From positions 1-14,487 of the forward strand of contig JAHZHX010000031.1 in assembly GCA_019420065.1 (NCBI GenBank): a stretch of 14,487 nt of DNA. Reading direction: 5' to 3'. Below, one piece after another: positions 1-6,534 of this stretch. The position numbers were made by a program, and so were the translations under genes. The notes under the pieces are model-generated. The model did no database searches and was not told the DNA's origin. It saw only the letters and a list, made by a program, of their open reading frames with translations. Within the stretch, counting starts at the first letter, position 1. Each line of letters starts with the position of its first letter. The DNA is from Clostridiales bacterium (GTDB taxonomy: Bacteria; Bacillota; Clostridia; Christensenellales; Aristaeellaceae).

Positions 1-1
1 G

Positions 2-46
2 TGTCCTGCTGAAGTTTTTTTCGGAAAAGTGTTGCGCTTGACTTGA
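2..46 (+). mobile_element. 3' end of an IS30-like transposase (partial)
   Basis: The first 45 bases read in one frame as CPAEVFFGKVLRLT followed by TGA. This matches the usual last residues of IS30-family DDE transposases, where a '-xPxEVF' segment comes just before the C-terminus. The bases that follow (TTGACAATTCACAC, 43-56) look like the AT-rich terminal inverted repeat that normally follows such a stop codon, so the element probably ends at about 50-60. The rest of the gene lies outside the window. The call rests on 14 residues plus the trailing repeat-like sequence, so it is tentative. Confidence 0.45.
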
Positions 47-72
47 CAATTCACACTCAAAGAAAGTACCGT

Positions 73-82
73 CCCCCCCCCC
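73..82. repeat. C10 homopolymer
   Basis: Ten consecutive C residues lie between the putative IS end and the stop codon of nrdR. The tract is intergenic and alters no reading frame. It is prone to slippage in the cell and to miscounting by sequencers. Confidence 0.8.
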
Positions 83-91
83 GTCCCTCGC

Positions 92-568
92 TTATTCTTC
101 GTCAGCCGAGCGCCCCGCCTCGTCGAGCATGTGCGTCAGCTCGCGCATAAAGGTGGGAATGTCGGTAAACTGGCGGTATACCGAGGCAAAGCGCACGTAG
201 GCCACCTCGTCGAGCTGGCGCAGCGCGGCCATCACGATCTCGCCGATCTGCTTGGTGGTGATTTCTTCCTGCAAGCTGTTGTAGGCCATCTGCTCGACCG
301 AGGTGACGATGTGCTCGATCTCCCCGGCCGTGACCGGGCGCTTGTGGCAGGCCTGAATGATGCCGCTGCGGATTTTCTGCGCGTCAAACAGCTCGCGCGT
401 ATTGTCCTTTTTGATAACCAGGAGCTGGGGCATTTCCACCTTTTCATAGGTGGTGAAGCGGCGGCCGCAGTTGGCGCACTCGCGGCGGCGGCGGATGCTG
501 GCCCCCTCCTCGGTGGGACGGGAATCGATCACGCGGCTGTCCGGACAGTTGCAGAATTGGCATTTCAT
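92..568 (-). CDS. nrdR: Transcriptional repressor NrdR
   Basis: NrdR senses ATP/dATP and represses ribonucleotide reductase operons by binding NrdR boxes. The protein is 158 aa, the family's usual size. The N-terminal zinc ribbon is clear (C3, C6, C31, C34), followed by the Arg-rich stretch RRRREC and the sequence RRFTTYEKVE. The ATP-cone domain fills about residues 49-139 (LVIKKDN, then FDAQKIRSGI). I chose the ATG at 568 because AAGGAG lies 10 nt upstream and the family starts MKCQFC. An upstream in-frame ATG at 592 would add eight atypical residues ahead of it. The gene follows the MFS transporter gene but has its own good promoter just after that gene's stop. No reductase gene is in the window. 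Confidence 0.95.
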   Translation of the reverse strand: MKCQFCNCPDSRVIDSRPTEEGASIRRRRECANCGRRFTTYEKVEMPQLLVIKKDNTRELFDAQKIRSGIIQACHKRPVTAGEIEHIVTSVEQMAYNSLQEEITTKQIGEIVMAALRQLDEVAYVRFASVYRQFTDIPTFMRELTHMLDEAGRSADEE

Positions 569-600
569 GGGTTCACCGCTCCTTTTTCTCAAGTATATTC

Positions 601-629
601 ATTATAAGCTGTTTGACGTGATTTGTAAA
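601..629 (-). promoter_or_regulatory. nrdR promoter
   Basis: On the minus strand there is TTTACA (629-624), a 17-base spacer and a perfect TATAAT (606-601). The expected transcription start is about 594, some 26 nt before the ATG. The promoter begins almost at the stop codon of the upstream MFS gene, so nrdR can be expressed independently of that operon. Confidence 0.8.
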
Positions 630-633
630 TCTT

Positions 634-2169
634 TTAATCCGCGTCGAGCGCTTCCAGACCGCGCCTGGCCTCCGGGCGGCTGTCGCCGTGGCGGACAAAA
701 AGCATCGTTACAAAGGCCAGCGCCGTGAAAACCGTGGCGTAGGGGAACAGCGCCGTCATGCCGGCCCTGTCCATCAGCGTTCCGCTCAGGTAGGGGGTCA
801 GCGTCTGCGCCGCCATGCTGGCGGTATAGTAAATACCGGTATAGCGGCCGGTATCGCCGCCGCGGCACATTTCCACCACCATGGGGAAGGAATTGACGTT
901 GATCGTCGCCCAGCCTATGCCCGCCAGGGCGAACATGGCGTTCATCAGCAGCAGGCTGCTGCCCTGGCGCAGAAAGGAAGCGACCAGAAACGATGCGCTC
1001 AGCATGGCCACGCCCGCCAGGATCGTCCTTTTGCGGCCCACGCGGGAGGCGACAAAGCCTACCGGCAGGTAGGAAACGATGGCGGCGGCCTGGGCAATGA
1101 TGAGCGTGATGTTATAGTCGCGCCCCAGCACCTTGCCGGCGTATACGCTGTATTTGCTGGTGACGGCGTTGTAGCCCATGAACCACAAAACGATGGAGAG
1201 CAGCAGGAAAATCAGCGAGCGGCGCTCGCCGCGGCTGAGCCTGCGGCTGCCCGCGCCCGCCTCCGCTTCCTCCACGCCGTATTTCTCGCTTTCACGCCGC
1301 ATGTCCTGCGCCCACTGCCGCTCGCGCACCGTACACAGGAAAATGGCAAGCGAGGCCAGCATCAGTCCGGCCACAATGGAGAAGAACGTGCGGTAGGGCG
1401 CCAGCGCGTTTCTATCCGCGCCCGTGGCAAAGACCATGCCCAGCGCCAGGATGAGCACGCCGCCCGCGCTGCCCATCAGGTTGATGACCGCGTTGCCCTT
1501 GCTGCGCAGGGGCTTGGGCGTGACGTCGGGCATCAGCGCCACGGCGGGGGAGCGGAAGGAGGCCATGGCGAACAGCAGCAGCAAAAGAATGACGATAAAG
1601 AGGATCAGCGGGCGGGGGTTCTGCTGCGTAACGGCGTGGGCATACGCCTGCCGCGCCGGAACGGCATAGGCGGCATACTCCGCCGTGCCCGCGCGCAGCT
1701 GCATGAACTGCTCGCGTCCGATGGCCAGGGTATCCCCGGAAGGCGCGTCGCTGAGGATATAACGCTCGCCGGAGGGCGTCATCAGCGCGTCGGGATAGTC
1801 GTAATCATACAGCGTTTGCAGGGCCTGGGGCGTGTCCAGCCCGCGCACGCTTTCCAGCTGGCGCAGCTGATAGCTATCCGCCGCTGTCAGGCAAAGCAGC
1901 AGCGCCGCCGCCGCGACCGTGCCCGCGACGATGAAGGGCGTGCGCTTGCCGGCTCTTGCGCGGCATTTGTCCGACAGCGCGCCAAATAGCGGCAGCATGA
2001 ACAGCGCCAGAATATTGTCCAGCGCCATGACGACGCCGCTGTTCGCCTGCGACATGCCGAACTTGTCGGTCAGAATTTTGGGGATCAGCGTGTCGTAGGC
2101 CTGCCAAAAGGCGCTGATGAGGAAAAAGCAAAAGCCAACCAGGATCGTGCGGCGGTAGGAAAGTTTCAT
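634..2169 (-). CDS. MFS transporter with a large TM3-TM4 loop
   Basis: This 511-aa protein has about twelve hydrophobic segments and belongs to the major facilitator superfamily. It resembles the sucrose/GPH-like branch. Motif A is visible after TM2 as GALSDKCRARAGKRTPF (about 63-79). A second conserved block, FRSPAVALMPDVTPKPLRSK, follows TM4 (about 205-224). The second half begins at about 310 with a repeat of the fold and a second GRKRT motif. Residues about 98-186, between TM3 and TM4, form a hydrophilic Tyr/Asp-rich insert of about 90 aa that ordinary MFS carriers lack; it should face outward. The SD GAGGAGGT precedes the ATG, and only 16 bp separate it from the stop of the binding-protein gene upstream, so the genes form an operon. 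The substrate cannot be read from the sequence; a sugar or glycoside is a guess from the subfamily. Confidence 0.85.
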   Translation of the reverse strand: MKLSYRRTILVGFCFFLISAFWQAYDTLIPKILTDKFGMSQANSGVVMALDNILALFMLPLFGALSDKCRARAGKRTPFIVAGTVAAAALLLCLTAADSYQLRQLESVRGLDTPQALQTLYDYDYPDALMTPSGERYILSDAPSGDTLAIGREQFMQLRAGTAEYAAYAVPARQAYAHAVTQQNPRPLILFIVILLLLLFAMASFRSPAVALMPDVTPKPLRSKGNAVINLMGSAGGVLILALGMVFATGADRNALAPYRTFFSIVAGLMLASLAIFLCTVRERQWAQDMRRESEKYGVEEAEAGAGSRRLSRGERRSLIFLLLSIVLWFMGYNAVTSKYSVYAGKVLGRDYNITLIIAQAAAIVSYLPVGFVASRVGRKRTILAGVAMLSASFLVASFLRQGSSLLLMNAMFALAGIGWATINVNSFPMVVEMCRGGDTGRYTGIYYTASMAAQTLTPYLSGTLMDRAGMTALFPYATVFTALAFVTMLFVRHGDSRPEARRGLEALDAD

Positions 2170-2185
2170 GGGTCAGACCTCCTCG

Positions 2186-3019
2186 TTAATTCAAGGCGCT
2201 CAGCGCGGCGCTCATGTTTGCGCCGGTGAGAAACACAAACTGGCAGTAATCAATCAGGCGCGCGGCTTCCTGCTCGTGCGTGGCAAGCCCCGCGGCGGCG
2301 GCCATGGCCGCCGTTTTTTTGGTTTTTTCCCGGCCAAAGAGCACGCTGTTTTGCAGCGCCTGCTCAAAGGCGGCATAGGCCGGGCTGTCAAGCGCGTCCC
2401 GGCGCACCGCCAGACACAGCCCGGCGGGCGGCAGGTTGTTTTTGATCTGCCGCCATTGACTGCTCAGCGAAAAGCGCGCGTCCAGCCCTTGCCGCAGCGC
2501 GCCGTCAAGCCGGTCCGGGCCGCAAAGAAAAATATCGCCCGCATCGCCGTAAACGAGGGTACAATGCACATTTTCGGCCTGCAAAAGCGAAAGCAGCATG
2601 CGCTCCTCGCGGGAAGCGCGCATCTCCTCGGGCAGCGTGAGGGTACGGCCGCTCAGGTCGGCTATTCTCGACAGCGCCTCGTCCGAAAAACAGAAAAGCG
2701 TGGTATACCCCAGCACCGCGCGGATCTGGCAGCCTTCCGCCGCCCGGGCCTGCTCAAAGGGCAGGAGGGCCGCGTCGACCTCGCCCGCATTCAGCGCCCG
2801 AAGCAGGGCCTGCGCGTCGGGGAAAAGACGGCAGGCATACTGCGCGGCCGGCGTTTGCAGCAGCATGGCGGCGCCATAGGCCTGCGGTGTTTGCAGAATG
2901 CCCGCATGGATGCGGCGGCTGGGGCGCGTGCCCAGCCACAAAAGCAGCAAAAGCAGCAGCGAAAGCAGCAAGAAGGCCGCGGCCAGCAGGCGCTTTTGCG
3001 CGGCGGTACGGTTTTTCAT
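2186..3019 (-). CDS. Membrane-anchored NMT1/TauT-like substrate-binding protein
   Basis: This 277-aa protein has one N-terminal hydrophobic segment (about 10-29), so it is anchored or exported. The rest looks like a small type-2 periplasmic binding protein of the NMT1/SsuA/TauA kind. Supporting patterns are DLSGRTLTLPEE (hinge region), GLCLAVRRDALDSPAY (like the 'vvrkdf...p' stretch of the family) and the C-terminal CQFVFLTGANMSAALSAL, close to the 'NIVFIDGxEM' ending of clostridial relatives. No lipobox Cys is present. The start codon overlaps the stop of the DUF1836 gene (ATGA), with GGAGGAG just upstream, so translation is coupled. No ABC permease or ATPase is adjacent; the next gene is an MFS carrier. 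The family is fairly sure, the ligand unknown. Confidence 0.7.
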   Translation of the reverse strand: MKNRTAAQKRLLAAAFLLLSLLLLLLLWLGTRPSRRIHAGILQTPQAYGAAMLLQTPAAQYACRLFPDAQALLRALNAGEVDAALLPFEQARAAEGCQIRAVLGYTTLFCFSDEALSRIADLSGRTLTLPEEMRASREERMLLSLLQAENVHCTLVYGDAGDIFLCGPDRLDGALRQGLDARFSLSSQWRQIKNNLPPAGLCLAVRRDALDSPAYAAFEQALQNSVLFGREKTKKTAAMAAAAGLATHEQEAARLIDYCQFVFLTGANMSAALSALN

Positions 3020-3600
3020 TTCTCCTCCTCCCTCTGGCCCGGTTCGGGAAGCGGCGCGAGCGTAAGCAGCTTTTCGGCCAGCTGGCGGGAGAAGCTGCTC
3101 ATCGCAGCCAGCAGGCAGATCAGCTCGTTGACGCTGGCGGGAGGATCCTGACGGAAAAGCTGCGCGCCGCGCTCGTGAACCTGCTCCACAAAATAGCGGG
3201 CGGAAAGGCGGTGGCGGCGGGAATATTCATTATAGAAGGCATGCACCTGCGCTTCGCTCAGATTGGATGGCAGCATTTTTTGCAGCTTGGCGATGCTCAA
3301 GCTTTGCTTCATGGTGCAAATGACAATCAGGTAGGCGATATGCACGCGGTAGTATTTCTTTTTCTGGGGTTTGGGCATGACGTGGGTACGCACATAATTG
3401 TTGACGGCGGCGGCGGTCACGGGCGGCTCGGCCCGGCCGTCGTCGGGCAGCACGTTCAGGTACTGTCCCATCAGAATGATCACCTGCTCCATGTACAGGC
3501 CAAAATCCGGAATTTCCTCCCATTGCGGCAAGGTATAACTGCCCAGGCATTCTTCCCAGCTGCGCAGGGTTTGGGAAATGGATTCGTTTTCGCAGGGCAT
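3016..3600 (-). CDS. DUF1836 domain protein
   Basis: This 194-aa protein is recognisable as DUF1836 from LPQWEEIPDFGLYMEQVI (about 24-41), the block VNNYVRTHVMPKPQKKKYYR, and AYLIVICTMKQSLSI. This family is common in Bacillota and is thought to carry an HTH-like fold, but no function is established. I chose the ATG at 3600 because AAGGAGG lies at a good distance; a start at 3618 would add six residues but place the SD inside the gene. It is the first gene of the operon with the binding protein (4-bp overlap) and the MFS transporter, so a regulatory role for those genes is possible. Confidence 0.8.
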   Translation of the reverse strand: MPCENESISQTLRSWEECLGSYTLPQWEEIPDFGLYMEQVIILMGQYLNVLPDDGRAEPPVTAAAVNNYVRTHVMPKPQKKKYYRVHIAYLIVICTMKQSLSIAKLQKMLPSNLSEAQVHAFYNEYSRRHRLSARYFVEQVHERGAQLFRQDPPASVNELICLLAAMSSFSRQLAEKLLTLAPLPEPGQREEEK

Positions 3601-3627
3601 GAAGGCCCCTCCTTTCATTGCCTCTTC

Positions 3628-3656
3628 ACCATATCACATTTTCTTTGCGCAGGCAA
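3628..3656 (-). promoter_or_regulatory. Possible promoter of the DUF1836 operon
   Basis: On the minus strand, TTGCCT (3656-3651), 17 bases and TATGGT (3633-3628) precede the DUF1836 start. Each box matches consensus at four of six positions. It is the best candidate in the divergent 135-bp gap to degV, but it is weak. Confidence 0.35.
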
Positions 3657-3668
3657 TACAAAAAAGCA

Positions 3669-3697
3669 TTGACATAACGGCTGGCGTCTGTTAATCT
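3669..3697 (+). promoter_or_regulatory. Likely degV promoter
   Basis: A perfect TTGACA (3669-3674) is followed after 17 bases by TAATCT (3692-3697), a poor -10 box. TCTAAT (3695-3700) is an alternative with a longer spacer. The -35 box is convincing; the -10 box is embedded in an inverted repeat. Confidence 0.5.
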
Positions 3698-3714
3698 AAT
3701 ATTGAAAATTAGAT
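3694..3714. promoter_or_regulatory. Palindrome over the degV -10 region (candidate operator)
   Basis: ATCTAAT (3694-3700), a 7-base spacer and ATTAGAT (3708-3714) form a perfect inverted repeat that overlaps the -10 region and expected start of the degV promoter. A dimeric repressor bound here would block transcription. No cognate regulator is proven. Confidence 0.45.
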
Positions 3715-3735
3715 GGCTTTTTCTGGAGGCATTTT

Positions 3736-4617
3736 ATGCGGTTTGCAATCGTTACCGATACGTCGGCCAATGTGCCGAGCCAATGGCTGGAAGAACACGG
3801 CGTGCAGGCAATCACCTTTTTATATACGATGGATGGCGCGGAACGGGAAAGCGGCGATACCCGCGATTTTGACGGCGCGGCATACTATCAGGCGCTGCGG
3901 GCGGGGGCGAAGGTCAGCACCTCGCAGATTCCGCCGCAGCGGTATATTGACCTGTTTGCGCCGCTGCTGGCGGCGGGGCAGGATGTTTTGTACATTTCCA
4001 TGAGCTCGGGCATCAGCGGCTCGTGCGCATCGGCGCAAATGGCGGCGCGGCAGCTGGGCGAGCAGTATCCCGACCGTCAGGTATATGTGGTGGATACGCT
4101 GGGCGCGTCCCTGGGCGAAGGGCTGCACGTGCTGCGGGCGGCGGAAATGCGCGATCAGGGCATGAGCGCGGCGGAAACCGCGCAGGCGCTGCTGCCGCAC
4201 TGCAAGCGCATGTACCAGCTTTTTACGGTGGACGACCTGATGCATCTGCGCCGCACCGGCCGCATTTCGGACGCCAAGGCGATCCTGGGCACGGTGCTGG
4301 GGGTCAAGCCGCTGCTCAAGGGCAACGAGGAGGGAAAGATCGTCTCCTGCGCCATGGTGCGCGGGCGCAAGGCCGCCATCCGCGCGCTGGCGGAGCGCTA
4401 TGAAAAATACTGCGAGCAGCCCGAAACGCAGACGGTGGGCATTTCCCATGCGGCGTGCCCGGAGGACGCGCAGTATCTGGCCTCGCTTCTGCAAAAAAGC
4501 AGCCGCGCTCCGCGCGAGATCCTGACCGTGGTACACGAGCCCATGACCGGCGCGCATGTAGGCCCGGGCATGCTGGCGCTGTATTTTGAGGGGAACGAGG
4601 ATGTGCGCGGCAGATAA
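3736..4617 (+). CDS. DegV family fatty acid-binding protein
   Basis: DegV proteins (FakB-like) bind a single fatty acid and, in the FakAB system, present it to the kinase FakA. The 293-aa length is typical. Hallmarks visible are the N-terminal IVTDTSANVP (5-14), STSQ (61-64) at the lipid head group site, SSGISGS (90-96), and RRTGRIS (172-178) followed by the GVKPLL block (189-194). CTGGAGG lies just upstream of the ATG. The 3' end overlaps the next gene by 17 bp, so the two are translated together. No fakA is in the window, and which fatty acid is bound cannot be told. Confidence 0.92.
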   Translation: MRFAIVTDTSANVPSQWLEEHGVQAITFLYTMDGAERESGDTRDFDGAAYYQALRAGAKVSTSQIPPQRYIDLFAPLLAAGQDVLYISMSSGISGSCASAQMAARQLGEQYPDRQVYVVDTLGASLGEGLHVLRAAEMRDQGMSAAETAQALLPHCKRMYQLFTVDDLMHLRRTGRISDAKAILGTVLGVKPLLKGNEEGKIVSCAMVRGRKAAIRALAERYEKYCEQPETQTVGISHAACPEDAQYLASLLQKSSRAPREILTVVHEPMTGAHVGPGMLALYFEGNEDVRGR

Positions 4618-4986
4618 GGCGATGCGCGTTGACCGCGAAAAGACGGCGGCCTACTATGCCGGCCATGTTTCCATGCCCTGCGGCTGCGAAGTATGCCGCA
4701 ATTATTACCGCCAAATCGGAGAAGCGTATCCGGCGCTGACCGGCTATCTGGCAAAGCTGGGGGCGGATGCTTTGCGTCCGCTGGAGCTGATATGGGATGA
4801 TCCGCATGCGGGGCAGTCACCTATATGGGCTGCCAATACGTTGTGCTTGGCTCATGCCCGGCAGACTTTTCGCAAACGGTGGAGGGCGTTCCCGTCGCGG
4901 TATGCACTGCGCATCCTGACGCGGGGGTGGACGAACCGTTTTTTGTGCTGGAATTCGGCCCAATAACGTTAAGGTATCGTGAATAG
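4601..4986 (+). pseudogene. Small Cys-containing protein, frameshifted
   Basis: The gene begins at ATG 4601 inside the end of degV (SD-like GAGGGG upstream) and reads CGCEVCRNYYRQIGEAYPAL, then LAKLGADALRPLELIWDDPH. This resembles a small uncharacterised Bacillota family with a 'CxCxxCxNYxxQIxxxYPxL' start. At about 4810-4813 the frame is lost. In the -1 frame the expected continuation is clear: VTYMGCQYVVLG, then a stretch ending FFVLEFGPITLRYRE, with TAG at 4984-4986. The original frame instead runs into unrelated residues and stops at 4964-4966. Adding one G to the GGGG at 4810-4813 restores a full protein of about 129 aa, so this is either a real deletion or a sequencing error. Function unknown. 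Confidence 0.75.
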
Positions 4987-5021
4987 GGGGAAACGTTTTC
5001 CCCTCCCCTTTTTCCCGCTTT

Positions 5022-5054
5022 ACAGTCTGTTCATAAACAGGCTGTATTTTGTTT
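5022..5054 (+). terminator. Rho-independent terminator of the degV operon
   Basis: ACAGTCTGTT (5022-5031) pairs with AACAGGCTGT (5036-5045) across a CATA loop; the one T-G position is a wobble, giving a 10-bp stem. It is followed by ATTTTGTTT. A second weaker GC hairpin (4986-5003) with a short T run at 5009-5013 lies just before it. Confidence 0.75.
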
Positions 5055-5066
5055 GCTTTCTTTCCA

Positions 5067-5094
5067 TTGTTTATTCAATTCTTTCTGTTACAAT
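5067..5094 (+). promoter_or_regulatory. Promoter of the VTC-DUF4956-CotH operon
   Basis: TTGTTT (5067-5072), 16 bases and TACAAT (5089-5094) preceded by TG at 5086-5087, an extended -10. The expected start is about 5101. This excludes the in-frame ATG at 5053 as the translation start of the VTC gene and supports the TTG at 5128. Confidence 0.6.
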
Positions 5095-5127
5095 GGCGGC
5101 ATTCAAGCAAAGCGAGGGGGAAAGCGT

Positions 5128-5802
5128 TTGCAATACCGCAATGAAGTGAAGCATATCATCAATCCGTCGGACAAGGCGGCGCTGTGCGCGGCGCTGGGCG
5201 CCGTGATGCGGCGCGATCCGCATGCCGGGCCGACGGGGCAGTACCGCATCCGCAGCCTGTATTTTGACAACGTGTACGACAGGGCGCTGCGGGAAAAGCT
5301 GGACGGCGTGTGCGACCGGGAGAAGTTCCGCATCCGTTATTACAACGGGGATACCTCCTTTATCCAGCTGGAGAAGAAGGTCAAGCACGGCGACAAGGGG
5401 TACAAGGTCTCCGCGCCCATCACGCGGGAGGAGGTACAGCGGCTGCTGCGCGGGGATATTTCCTGGATGCCGGGCAGCGGAAGGGCGCTGGCAGTGGAGC
5501 TGTACAGCAAAATGCGCGCGCAGGGCCTCAGGCCCAAAACGATTGTGGAATACACGCGCACGCCCTTTGTCTGCCGCGCGGGCAACGTGCGCGTGACCAT
5601 TGACGAGCGGCTGCGCGCCGGCCTTTCCTGCAGGGATTTTCTGGAGGCGGACTGCGTGACCCTTCCGGCGGGCGAGGACGCCATGATCCTGGAGGTCAAA
5701 TGGGACGGCTTTCTGCCCGCGCCCGTCCGCCGCGCGGTGCAGCTGCGCTCGCGCAAAAGCAGCGCCTTTTCCAAGTACGCAGCGTGCCGGGTATATGGCT
5801 GA
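5128..5802 (+). CDS. VTC-domain (polyphosphate polymerase-like) protein
   Basis: This 224-aa protein is a triphosphate tunnel fold enzyme of the VTC type. In yeast Vtc4 this domain makes polyphosphate from ATP. Tunnel residues are visible in order: YRNEVKH (3-9), YRIRSLYFDN (39-48), KFRIRYY (66-72), FIQLEKKVK (78-86), TIVEYTR (138-144), VRVTIDERLRAG (154-165), ILEVKWDG (187-194) and SAFSKY (212-217). The alternating basic and acidic residues expected to line the tunnel are present, so it looks active. It has no membrane helix and no SPX domain, so it should be cytosolic or peripheral. I chose the TTG at 5128 because GAGGGGG lies 7 nt upstream and the family starts near 'YRxExKH'. It heads an operon with DUF4956 and CotH genes. 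Product in this bacterium is inferred, not shown. Confidence 0.88.
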   Translation: MQYRNEVKHIINPSDKAALCAALGAVMRRDPHAGPTGQYRIRSLYFDNVYDRALREKLDGVCDREKFRIRYYNGDTSFIQLEKKVKHGDKGYKVSAPITREEVQRLLRGDISWMPGSGRALAVELYSKMRAQGLRPKTIVEYTRTPFVCRAGNVRVTIDERLRAGLSCRDFLEADCVTLPAGEDAMILEVKWDGFLPAPVRRAVQLRSRKSSAFSKYAACRVYG

Positions 5803-5855
5803 AGCCGCCGGAACAACCAAAAACCCGACCCGAAATATGAAAGGAGCGTCTTCCG

Positions 5856-6530
5856 ATGACCAAATTTTCCGATATTTTCAAATCCGGCTTTTTGCAGAAT
5901 GTGACCAGCGTATCGCTGCTGGACATGGTGCTCGCCCTGCTGCTGGCTTTCGCCCTGGGGCTGTTCATCTTTTTCGTTTATAAAAAGACCTATTCCGGCG
6001 TGATGTATTCCGCGGCGTTTGGCGGCACGCTGATTGCCATGACCATGATTACCGCCATGACGATCCTGGCCGTGACCTCCAATGTGGTGCTGTCCCTGGG
6101 CATGGTGGGCGCGCTGTCCATCGTGCGCTTCCGCACGGCCATCAAGGAGCCGATGGATATCGCTTTCATGTTCTGGGCGATCGCGGCGGGCATCGTGCTG
6201 GCCGCCGGCATGATCCCGCTGGCGGTGTTTGGCAGCCTGGTGATCGGGCTGGTCTTGCTGCTGTTTGTCAACCGCAAGGCGGTCCACCATCCCTATATCG
6301 CCGTGATCGCCTGCGAGAACCACGCGGCGGAAACGGCGGCGCGCGATTTTCTGGAAAAGCATGTGGAAAAGGCCGTCGTCAAGAGCAAGACCGCGCAGCA
6401 AGGGCAGATCGAGCTGAATTACGAGGTGCGCCTCAGGAGCGAGGATACCGATTTCATTACCGCCCTGTCCGAGCTGGAGGGGGTCGCCAGCGCCGTGCTT
6501 GTCAGCTACAACGGCGATTATATGGGATAA
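5856..6530 (+). CDS. DUF4956 membrane protein
   Basis: This 224-aa protein has about four hydrophobic helices (about 21-42, 53-75, 103-122, 123-139) and a soluble C-terminal domain (about 145-224). The family signature SLGMVGALSIVRFRTAIKEP (80-99) sits between helices 2 and 3. The C-terminal part looks like a small alpha/beta regulatory domain of the kind that ends MgtC-like proteins; this is a weak impression. GAAAGGAGCG precedes the ATG, 53 bp after the VTC gene. The family recurs between VTC and CotH genes. By analogy with yeast, where Vtc1-type helices give the polymerase a membrane passage, it may anchor or gate the VTC protein; that is inference. Biochemical function unknown. Confidence 0.88.
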   Translation: MTKFSDIFKSGFLQNVTSVSLLDMVLALLLAFALGLFIFFVYKKTYSGVMYSAAFGGTLIAMTMITAMTILAVTSNVVLSLGMVGALSIVRFRTAIKEPMDIAFMFWAIAAGIVLAAGMIPLAVFGSLVIGLVLLLFVNRKAVHHPYIAVIACENHAAETAARDFLEKHVEKAVVKSKTAQQGQIELNYEVRLRSEDTDFITALSELEGVASAVLVSYNGDYMG

Positions 6531-6534
6531 AGCC

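Noticed and set aside
43..71. TTGACA at 43-48 as a plus-strand promoter
   Set aside because: No -10 box occurs at 16-18 bases (the site reads GTACCG), no plus-strand gene follows, and the hexamer fits better as part of the IS terminal repeat.
688..1989. 433-aa plus-strand open frame opposite the MFS gene
   Set aside because: It is antisense to a clear membrane protein, has Arg/Gln/His/Gly-rich shadow composition and no SD; it reflects high GC third positions.
6499..6534. Upstream TTG start for the CotH-like gene
   Set aside because: It lies inside the DUF4956 gene, has no SD, and adds residues before what is already a complete signal-anchor sequence.
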